This document shows positions 26,401-38,100 of a stretch of 64,000 nucleotides of DNA, piece after piece; position 1 is the first letter of the stretch, and each line of letters opens with the position of its first letter. The stretch comes from Lamellibrachia satsuma. Taxonomy: Eukaryota > Annelida > Polychaeta > Sabellida > Siboglinidae. The notes beneath the pieces are model-generated. The model saw only the letters and a program-made list of their open reading frames with translations. It searched no databases and was not told where the DNA came from. The stretch lies in assembly GCA_033239005.1 (NCBI GenBank), contig BSQZ01000028.1, positions 5,776,911-5,840,910 of the forward strand, read 5' to 3'. Both the position numbers and the translations under genes were made by a program.

Positions 26401-29400
26401 ATTAGATGTTTCTCCTACATGATAGTTCTCCTAATTAGTCCTAGAATTTGATTTCCTTTCGAAGCAGCAATCCCACATTGCTCTGAAACTTTCATGTCAG
26501 CATTAAATGTTACTCCTATACCCTTTTCTTGTGTGGTTCTACCTTGTACAGCATCCCCAATTTTATATTCCTCATCCATGTTTCCATGTCCTATGTGTAT
26601 ACATTTACACTTCCCAAAATTGAATAACATTTGCCATTTTTCTGACCATTTAACTCATTTTTCCAGATCATCCTGTAAACTTTGGTTATCTGTATCATTA
26701 GTAACCTTTCTGAATACTTTTGTGTCATCTGCAAATTTGAGTACTTTGCTAGATATGTCATCCTCCAAATCATTTATATATATTAAAAACAGTATAGGGC
26801 CTAATACTGATCCCTGTGGTACCACACTCAAAACAGATTTCCAGTTTGAAATCTCACCATCTACTATTACTCTGTGTCTTCTGTGTGTAAGCCACTTTTC
26901 TATCCAGTTGATTACATCATTGCCTATACCATGGACTTTTAGTTTAAGTAACAATCTTTGATGTGGCACTTTATCGAAAGCTTTCTGAAAATCTAAGTAG
27001 ACAACATCCACTGGTGACCCGTCATCTACCCACTTTGTAATTTCTTCAAAAAAACATAAGAGATTGGTTAGACATGACCTTGCTTTTAGGAATCCATGTT
27101 GAGATGTATTTATTAATTTATGTTTTACGAGGAATTCCACCATGTGGTCTCTAATTAATGTTTCGAGTAATTTACATACAACTGATGTTAAACTCACTGG
27201 TCTGTAATTTTCTGGCTTCTTCCTCAATCCCTTCTTAAATAGCGGCGTAATGTTTGCTTCTTTCCATTCTGAAGGAACTATTCCTTCTTCTAGTGACAAG
27301 TTAAATAAGTTTGCAAGTGGTGTACTAATTTGATCAACAATTTCCTTTAGCAGTTTTGGTGGTATACCATCAACTCCAGGTGATTTATTATCTTTCATCT
27401 TCTTAATTTTCTTTGCTATCATTTCACGAGTTACAAATAACTGCCCTAAATGTTCTGATTTATTGCCCTCAAATTTAGTCAATGGAACTGGAAGTGAGCT
27501 GATATCTTCTGTGGTAAAAACTGAGCTGAAATACTCATTCAAGATCTCTGCCATTTGGAACCCATCTGAAATTATGTTTTCACTGTTGTTTTCCAGTGGT
27601 CCGACCTTATCTCGAACTTTCTGTTTAATCCTTACATAAGCATAGAAACTCTTGCTGTCATTTTTTATATTACCTGCCAATTTTTTTTCAAAGGTTCTTT
27701 TAGATTTTCTAATTTCAGTTGTAGCTAGGTTAAGTGCCTCTTTGTAGTTTGTGTAGTCTTCTACATTTCCAGTGTGTTTATAGACCCTCCACAGCATCTG
27801 TTTGTGAGCAATTTTCTGGATCTTTTCCCTTGTTTTCTTAATGGAATAAATTTCTCAATAATGCCCTCAATCTCATATTTTAAACAAGTCCAGCATTATG
27901 TTGCTGTCTTGTTCTTCAGCAAGTTATTCCAATCTATATTTGCTAGATATGTTCTCATCACTTTATATTTGCCTTTGTTGAAGTTCCTCCTCCTCCCACA
28001 AAGTTTAACTACATGTCTACGAAGCCTACTTCCTCCTCCATACATACCTTCTGTACCTGTGTGTTGATCGCCATCCTTCTACAGTTCCTATATTCCTCAG
28101 CCCTGCCTCCCATTATTGGTAATATCCCCGACAATACGATCTGCCCAACTCGTGCCTCTTTAAGTGTCTTGATCAACCTCCTGTACTTACCAACGATGGA
28201 TGACGTTCCATCCTTCTCTGCATTGTTCGTTCCCACATGCACGAGAACAGTACCTCCCGTGCCACCACCCATGACCTGTCCTGCCTTCTCTGCTATATCC
28301 TCTATTTTTGCCCCTGGTAGGCATACTGTTATGTCATCTCCTCTATTTACAATTTTATCCACTTTCCTAATGATGGAATCCCCCATAAATACCCGGGCTT
28401 TCCGCGCTTTCCCCTGTGATACTACATCAGCAAAGCTCCTTTCCTGTTGCACACTAATAGTATGCCCCCTTTCTCTCATATCATCAACCTTTACTGTCTT
28501 ACCACCTGGCAATCCCTCTCCACTCACCCGCTTACCTCTCTTTTGTTGCATTCTTTGCCTTCTGTCATCTTTCTTCTTCTTACCAGCTTTCTCCCTCACA
28601 TTGCCACTGCTCTCCTTGTTCTCCTCGGTCTCACCACCTCTGCTCTCCTCGGTCTCACCACCTCTGCTCTCCTCGGTCTCACCACCTCTGCTCTCCTCGG
28701 TCTCACCACCTCTGCTCTCCTCGGTCTCACCACCTCTGCTCTCATCATTCTCACCACCTCTGCTCACTTCTGTATCACCCTGCCCTGTCATCATCAAAAT
28801 CATATGCCTTAGCTCAATCACCTGCTCCTGCAGATATTTCACTGTCTTACACCGCCTACACATGAAATGGAAATCATCCGCCTGCACCTCCGCCCACGAA
28901 TTTACACACCCGGACTTTGCAAAGACTATCCAGCTGTCGCAGCTAGAACATATCAAATTACGTTTCGTCTTTACTTGGCGTTTGCACGGCGCCATGTTAG
29001 AAATTAAATTTGTATTTGTTTATAATCCGTTTATAATCAATTTATACTAGGTAGTCTTCACAAAGACTGTTTTTGTGTTGTAATACACACTTTATAGTAT
29101 GTTACTTATGCTTTAATTAAATTTACAGCTACTGCCTTGCAACTTACTTTCTATGTAACAGCTGACTAACAAAACGTAATATCGCTCACGCTAATGAAAT
29201 TTCAGTGACCTTATTTAAATAACACTGAATTGCTACCTACGGCTAACTTTTAACAATAAATGTTGCTAAAACAAAATATTTAGGTTTTCAATATTTAATA
29301 TGTACTAAATTATTTACAATAATATTACGTCTCGTATTATGTACCCAATCAACTGAAAACAACAACCCTTAATTATCGCTCGCGCTACCGAGTCCTCGGA

Positions 29401-32400
29401 GACCTACGATATAAACTACCCTAAATTACTCCTATAGCTAAATTTTAACAGCAACTATTGACTAAACAAGGACTCTTGTAAGTTTATGTTTAATATACAC
29501 GCAATAATAATACTTATCTGATCAATATTCCACGCTTTAGACAAATATAAAATCCACCAAATTCAGTCCCGTGTTCTCCTCAAGATTTCCCAAGATGCAG
29601 TCCAGTAATTAATGAGACACAAAACACTGTAGGTCCGTTAATTCTAAGTTCTCCGTGGTGTGTGTGCTAGGGAAAGTAAAATATCCCACATGGGGTAAAT
29701 GTATAATCTGTCCTAGACTTGGTGACTCTAATCTGAAAATTGGATGGTTGCTGCTTTAGCAGCTGTGTAAAAACATCCTACAACCAGCTGTGCTGAGAGC
29801 CAAAGGCCACGAGTGTTACATCTCAGGCTCCAACAGTAATGAAAGCACGTATAGGTAAAAACTTGCACACAACCATGATGATGGAAATTGGATTGCAAAC
29901 CTTTTTCCCCAGCATTTTGTCTGGCATTTTTCGACATTGTGATAGGAATTCATCAAGTGCTTGACCCTGTAAAGAATTATAATTAGGCCCTAGGGCTTCC
30001 CACCGCCTGCCAGTAATCTGCCACTAATGGAGTCCAACACAACAGTTGGCTTCCATTACCAATAACAATTTGTGATGAAAAATGAATCCATGTATTGGTT
30101 GAGACATGGTAGGTGGGGTGACCAGCACACATACTGGCTGAAGTATAGTCTCATTAGGCACACCTGATAAGGCGATTAAGTAGAAATTATAGCTTCACCA
30201 GACAATGACCAATGTGTAGGTGATAGGTCGTGTCATCAGCACACCTGGCTGTGACGTTTGTATGTGAATAATGTTCTCGTTGAAACTGTTCTTCAACGAT
30301 AAAAGAGAAGAAAGCACATTACAAGTTGCTGGAAGTAGACACAGTTTCACAAAGGTGACTGAGAGACTGAATGTCATGCTAATGTCAACATTGAACTACA
30401 ACAATAGTAATCACAATATTAATAATAATAATAATAAACTTCTATAGCACCTAAATCCTCAGGAAGCCAGGTCCCCAAGCAACAAACTAGAATTGTTGAA
30501 TAGAGTATCATGAACAGGGACACGCAAAACTCACTGTAACTGTAATCTTTTCCATAATAGACAGTTTGTCACTATATTTAGACTGGACCCAGTCAACAAT
30601 TATTTAATAGTTTGTCCAATGATTTCCCCAAAACTAAATAATGCTTTTGCGCAAATGAACTTCTCTGGTGTAGTCAATACTACAGTGCACATTGGTTTGA
30701 TTTTACTACAGTGTACATTGGTTTGATTTTACTACAGTGTACATTGGTTTGATTTTACTACAGTGTACATTGGTTTGATTTTACTACAGTGTACATTGGT
30801 TTGATTTATGAAACATGATAACCGTGCCCCGTCATCAGTACAACCATATATCACTGGTTGCAGATCACAATCATATGTCGTGTATTGCGTTGCAAATCAC
30901 TGCTCAACTGTCCGCATAATGACGTTATTGTGACTTGTGATGTTGGAGTATTGTTACTGTCTTTGGGTCATTCAAGACGTGGTTGGTCGTAATGGTGATG
31001 CCCATTTACATGATACTTGTGATTGACTTACATAAACTCATTATTTCTTTTTTAAATGATACCTCACAAGCCTTTCATTTCTATCAATATTGAACCATCT
31101 GCCTGTTTCAATAGGCAACTTTGTGTTACCCAGCCTAAATTGAATAAAAATAATTCTCAATCTCTCTGGTAACAATGTCAAGTATGATTCAAACTAGAAT
31201 ACCTCTTTAAATATTCTATAGGTAATACATTAATTTTATCATTGTGAAATACATTTGATGACCATGTTTTAATATATTCGTCATGAAGTCTGAAAATATA
31301 TATAAATGTCCATGCCATATATGGAAACATCCGGGTCAACACAGGTCGCAAGTACAGCGCAGCGTCCCAATGGTGATGTAGCACAATGCTGAATACCAAA
31401 TAAGAAGATAGTCAGTAGAATCTTGCTTGCATATATGACAATGTCCAGCGAATACGGGTCAAAGGGCGGGGATGCCGTCTAGACAGGCGGTTAGAGAATG
31501 GAAAGGGGAATCTATCCGTACTAAACAAGATGGCGTACGGTGAATTCACTGCAGCGTTGCTAAGGTCTAAACATCACATATTTTCGAACTTGTTTTCGAA
31601 TCAAAACAGGATTTTTACTTTATAGGGGCACACTTTATTCACGAATAAAACTTTATTCATGAATAAAAATGATTTAGAGGTATGTAATTGTTATTATGGA
31701 CCAGTAGACTTGGTGTTCCTACGTGTGAAATGTGTCAAGTCCCTGAATGAGTGTTCACTATTAAACACATCTAGGTGACACCTAGATATGTTTAATAGTG
31801 AACACTTGCATTGTATTTTTATATAATAAAAATATGTTTTAAACAGCTATCTTTTTATTTAGTATAATTCAAAGTCACAATTCAACAAAATGTACAAACA
31901 TTACCGTTATATTTGTTTATCAATTGTGTAAAAAATATTGAAATTAAGCAAAACGCGCAAAAATACATAATTAACAAATGCTGAATATATTTGGTTCTGC
32001 ATAATGTAATTGTAATTGAAATTGAAACAGTGTAATTGTAATTGATTTAGAAAATTATGACTGTAATTGTAATTGTAATTGAAATAAAAAATGTAATGTA
32101 ATTGTAATTGTAATTGATATAATTTTGTGTAATTGGACCCAGCCCTGCTAGGTGTAAGTAAAGCCATTTGTTTAAGCCATTAATGCTGCACCTGTCTGAC
32201 AAGTGATGATTTACCCACCACTCCCACGTAACCAGAGGTGGATCAAATGAAATACGGAAATAAGCCCCACTCAGGAAAAAAACAGTAAAAAGCCCTTCCA
32301 GAAAAAGCCCCCCCATAAGAAAATAAAGCTAAGAATAAAAACAATAAAATTACACTTAAATTGGGATTGTCACATTAAAACAAAGGTATACGTATATGAT

Positions 32401-35116
32401 ATAAGACATTGCTAATAATATTATTGAAATAAATATATTTATTTGTACAGCTCAGTATGACAAGTGATTAAGTGCAATGCAAAGTCCTCCGGTAAAATGG
32501 GTTTAAATTTGTGTTATGTTTTGATAATTTACAGGACTAGTAAAACCCCTGGTGGACTAGTAAAACCCCTGGTGGACTAGTAAAACCCCTGGTGGACTAG
32601 TAAAACCCCTGGTGGACTAGTAAACTTTTGTCTTTACTAGTCCTGCTGTCCCTTGCAAAATATGTTGAAGTTCTACCCCCAATGCTTGAGCATGCCTGTG
32701 AAGATGCCCATGCTTCTACTGTTTGATCACTTCTACTAGTTTGTTTATTACCATATGCTTTAGCTTTGTTTGTCTTGTGTGCTACTGTTTTGCTACAACA
32801 TTCTGTTTTATTTTATTTTCCCCTGTGACTGTATGTATTAATGTATTATGCCTTTATTGTGAGCACTGTTGATTTTTATTAAAGTACGAGCATTTTATTT
32901 TGTCCCACCCAATGTGAAAGCTGTGAGCTGTGAAAAAATTCACCACACATGGAATCATGTTTTGACCTGTCTTACTCTTAGTCTTTGCAGTTGAGTTTTG
33001 TTGTGTTGACGCCTCTGTGCTCAACACAACACAATTCTGTTGCATGTACCATTTAAGGGGTTGTCCTTCCGCCAAAACAGTAACAAAAATCAAAATCTAT
33101 TTCATTCCCATCATGCTCTTGAAGATGTTGAAAATCAACAGCCCCAAAGTGAATAGATTGAACTAAAAGAGCTTTTCCTGAAGCAATCAGCTATGTGTAA
33201 CTGAAAGGTTGTCATTTGTATTATGTCCTGTGCATGTTTTAGTTCGACCGTGAATATCAGCTCAGTTACTGCACCAGTCGAGCCGACGGAAAGGTATTCC
33301 AGTCTGTCACGAATATCTTCTGACAATGCACTGTTGAAGTGTCAAAACAATGACAGTCCATTTTCACGTTAGTGTAGTAGACACATATCTAACCAACCAC
33401 GTGGTGCAGGTCTAAATGGACTTCACTGTTTTTACTCTTCAACAGCGAGTGGCTGCTGCACAAAGTTATATCAGATATACAGTCCCCTGTCCTTATATAT
33501 CATTATTTTAATACAGGTAGATCATTTAATTGAGGAAAACCTTTTTATTGTTAATGTTGTAATATTTTATTTTAAATATACAACAATTTTATTTTGTGTT
33601 GCCATAAGTTTCCCTTTTGATTTTTTCCACACTATTATTGACAAAACAGTTAGTCTGGCAATAACTTTTTTCAGCAGTATTTTCAGTATTATATAGACTG
33701 TTATGTTTATCTTTTCTTTATATAAGTTGTTTCCAGTAGAACCCTCAAATTGGCCGCCCCTTGTAAATGCCCACTCTATCAGTCAGCTTTTTGCTAGTTC
33801 TGCACATCTGTGTAATATCTAACCAGCCTCTGTAATCGGGCCACCCCTTTAATCAGGCCACTTGATCTCAGTCACTTGGATGGTCTCTTTAGAGGGGTTC
33901 TACTGTATTTTACTATTGAAAATGTTGGGTAGATGTATGACTAATACTGTTATATGATTGAGTGCAGCAGGTGCTGTCTACATGTGATGGCAAATGACAA
34001 ATGTTGTACATTGTTAACGCATGTATGCATGGACTACACACGTTTGTTAACACATGTACATATGCATTACACGCGTTTATTAACACATGTACCTATGCAC
34101 TACACACCCACACAGATATTTGCTCACATGCACTTCTGTTGACCCTTGTCTACAGAAATATAACCACACTGTAATTACCATAACATTTAGTGTAATGTTA
34201 CTATTAAGTGTACTGTTACTATTTACTGCAATGTTACATTCTTGCAGTAGTGAATTACTATGCAATGAGAGAACTCTCCTAAATCAACACTATTTTATCA
34301 GACTTACCGAATACACCAAAAAACAAATTCCAAACAACAGCAGTAAATGCTGCTTTCATACCTCAATATTACCTAACCCTTTGTTACACCGCTGAGCTCT
34401 GGTTCACAAGGAGTTTAGCACAGTTGAAGTGTACCTTCTCTCATAGAGACTTAGGTGTGCAAGTGATCAAGTAGTTAGTAGTTTATTGTGGTGATGGTGT
34501 GGTTGCTTGTTCTGTCATTGACAATGGTGGTGGTGATTATTGCCTGTACGTTGAGTTTACTGCCTTGCACTGCCATTGCTAACTGCTGATATCTCATCAG
34601 TCACTCTTCCCAGACACCCAGTTTATCTGATGCTTTATGAAGACTGGGATGTTTGGTTCCAGTTTCTTTTATTATCCACACCAACTGTTGTATCTAATTT
34701 TTATAAATTTGAACAACTTTTCTGTGTTCTATTTCCCATCGTTTGTTTGTTTGTTTTGTGCAATGTGTTGTGCATCATTCTATAAGGAGCTCCAGAAATT
34801 AATGCCAAGATGCAATGTTTTTGTCATGTTTGGCCTTTCTGACTACATTATCCAGGGCAGCGACGATGGAAAAGAATGGAGCCTAAGTTTCTTCTTATGA
34901 TATTACAAGGTTGTATTTTGGTGTGAATGAGGTACCTCTGAGGCACCTCTGAGGTACCTCTGAGGTACTTCTGAGGCATCTTGGGGAATAAGGATTTCAG
35001 GTGTGGTTCTTTTTGTCAATAACATTAAATGACTGTTTACAGTGGATGAAGACTGACACCGTGTTTGCATTCTAACTCCATTCTCTTCATAGTTGCCCGT
35101 TATGCCCTCCCTTAGA

Positions 35117-35165
<49 letters not shown>

Positions 35166-38100
35166 GGGTGAGGTGGTTTGATTTTTTTTATAGATGTCTT
35201 ATTTGCGACGCTGATGCCTGGTTGTTGGGGTTCTCAAACCCAACCAGCTGGGGTTGGGAAACTCCCAGCTAATGTAGCTATCTGCTATTAAGGCTGTATG
35301 TAAGCTTGTGTCAGTTTGTTTGCCAGAAGTTCATGCTTATGTTTTGTCTTAGATTCAGCAGTAAAAAACAAGGTTAAGTGATAGCGATCATAGGAGATTG
35401 AAGACTAGACCAACATACACTTAGAACATCGTTGTTACCATGTGCTGTTGCCTAGCAACAGTATATCAAACTGGGGTAATCAATCAGTACTCTGTATACT
35501 GAAATACAGTAAACAACTTAGATTTTATACAGCAACTATGGGTCAATTTGTGGTTATATATAAGCTAATTGTTAATTTATTTAACATCTTGTTTGGGTTT
35601 GATTAATTGTTGAGTGTGATTTCCAGTTTGTTTCTGTGGGTACTACAGGGTGTGTGCGGAATCTTAAATTGGACCGTGAGTTTTTATGGCTGTGAAAAGA
35701 TCATGAAAACGTAGAATTTTTAAAGAACGGCCTTAAAAGGGGTTCAATTTGATCTAACCAAGCCCTTGACTCTAATTCAACAAAGGTGGAATGGACTGTG
35801 TATCGCTGAGTGATATGCTTCTTTAAACAAGTGTACAGTTTGATCACCAAATAAATAAATTGCTCCTAATAGTTCTAGATGGTGTTTGAACTGAAACATA
35901 ATGGTATTCAATTTGTCATGGAAAAAGCCTAGAATTTGTTAAGTATTGGTCTTAAAACGTCTCTGTCTGTACCACCCCAAGGCACACACAGTCACACACC
36001 ATGTAAAAGCTGACCTTAACACATGGATAGTTTTGTCAGACACCACTTAGCATGAATACTGATGTAACCATAATGTTTTAGATTAGCCACTATGTGATGT
36101 TACTCTGCAGCAGATCATTCATACAGTGGACAGTGGGGATCTACTGCATGTTGTTTTCTCTCATCAGAGCATTCAAGGACATTAATCATATTTTATTAAA
36201 GTTGTTTTTTATTGGTGAAAATGTTCATCAAGTTGAGAAGTAACTGAATATAAACTTTCTTTTTGATGCAATTATTAAAGTTAACTGTCAACGTTTTAAC
36301 AACCATCGGTTTCCTTCTTCAGGAACTGAATTCTGGGACTTGGTTCTTCTTCTTCTCACCAGATGGTGTGGCATGAGACATGTAGGACAACCTGCTTGCC
36401 ATACCACCAGGCAACACTGCACTTTCGTTGTCTTATCTCTGCCCACAAGTTTTTGTGTTTTGCCAAAAGGCAGGTGTTACTGTTGCATAATTTGTTCCTA
36501 GAAATCATTTGGTCTTGTGACATTTTGTCTCCTGTTCCTCCACAGTACATTAGGAGCATCCTCCCTGCCAGTTGTTTCTGACTACATCAGTGCCCCCTGG
36601 CAGATCTGCCCTTGCCACTAGGGCGTCTGACTACATCAGTACCCCCTGGCAGATCTGCCCTTGCCTCTAGGGCTTCTGACTACATCAGTACCCCCTGGCA
36701 GATCTGCCCATGCCACTAGGGCTTCTGACTACATCAGTACCCCCTGGCAGATCTGCCCTTGCCACTAGGGCTTCTGACTACATCAGTTCCCCTGGCAGAT
36801 CGACCTGTTGAAATGCTGATTTTTCAGTTATTGTGTTAACCAATGGGATTGCTTGCTGGAATTTACCAGTCTCGCATTGCTGGTCAGACGGGTAATGTTA
36901 GGCATTCCCAGAAACACTCTTTGAAGTATGGGCACAAGCGCATCTAGTTCCCAGAAACATGTCGAACAAGGCAGCAAGTGGAATGAAGTACAAATGATTC
37001 AGCCTACATCCACACATGCCGTGGGATAAACTAAGAAATCCACATTTCAACAGGTTGATCTGCTAGGGGTGGCTAGCGGGGATGATCAGGAGCACTGTGT
37101 GTGCTATTGTTGTCAGGAGTCTAGGGAACCTGCTGGAGAACACCACCAGGGAACTACTGGCCAACCTATCCATGAGCAACACAGAGGTGCAACCCATCGA
37201 CATGTTCTACTACTTACCCCACCTGCTGGGCAAGCCCGAGGGACTCAATCCCGCCTTCAAAATCTCCCGGGGAAGAACTGGAGGTATGTGCTGTCTCCTG
37301 AAGAAGCTGGAGGAAAGTCTAACTGACTCATTTTACAAAAATATTAAGTGATCTAGTATCCGCTATGACATGCTAGCGCATGTGTACAGTTTTTTTTTAT
37401 AGTTTTGGTGAAATCATCAATAAACGTAATTTCTTTTTACCTGATCTGATCAAAATTCAGGGGGAGTGGCCTGGCTCTGTGTACTATTACATAATCTTAT
37501 TCACACCGTCACAACCCCCAGAGAGACCCCAATATAGAATTATGTTGGAATGATGTGTTGATATCTAGCCCACCAGGTGGCAGCGCAGTATAACAAGCAA
37601 CCTGGCATTCTGAAAAGTAAGCAAAATGTTGTACATACGATGACAATTCTTCTAGAGAGATATGGCCAACAGTACCGGATGCTTTCAGTTTCTGTCGTGA
37701 TGGGAATTCCAACCATTGGTCGACAGACAGGAGGTTACCTGGTCCAGACTATCAGCTCTCTCATCACGAACCTTGATGAGACGGAGAAACGTGACTGTCT
37801 CATCGTTGTCTTTATTGCCGAGGTACCAACTTCATGACACGCTATTCTTAACTCTAGAGGTATTCTTAACTGTAGAGGTATTCTCAGAGATTTCACCTAA
37901 CTTCTGTAGGATATGAGTGTTTTACATGTTTATGCTTTCTTCGATAATCCATTTTCTTCAGTAACCCGCATGCTTTGTTTGGGAGTAATTTTGATACCAA
38001 TATCTGCTTCATTATTCCATGCTTCAACAGTTCACACATTTTGTTAATCCAGCCAATATCTGGTGTGCCTCTGAGCTTGGGTTTCCAAAGGTTTGGGCAC

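Larger units (their letters stand above)
25829..29650 (-). mobile_element. CR1-like LINE with internal deletion of the endonuclease
   Basis: On the minus strand the element runs from a 5' UTR-like segment (about 29650-28996), through an ORF1 and an ORF2 RT segment, to a 3' end with repeats of aaatcttgtt (25829-25855). The same 3' terminus appears in fragments near 56.2, 56.6 and 62.1 kb, which fixes the boundary. ORF1 passes directly into the post-endonuclease part of ORF2 near 28000, so the ORF1 C-terminus and nearly all of the endonuclease are missing. It lies in MGAT4 intron 1, antisense to the gene, and cannot be autonomous. Confidence 0.85.

Noticed and set aside
28013..29050. 345-codon + strand ORF
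   Set aside because: It is antisense to LINE ORF1, whose minus-strand translation has recognisable zinc-finger and esterase motifs.
31531..31620. ATGGCG start as a possible first exon
   Set aside because: The frame closes after about 30 codons, has no similarity to the MGAT4 N-terminus, and lies downstream of an exon already placed in the gene.
37082..37351. 89-codon ORF as a complete small gene
   Set aside because: Its core is MGAT4 exon 37117-37283. Sequence outside the splice sites has no family similarity.
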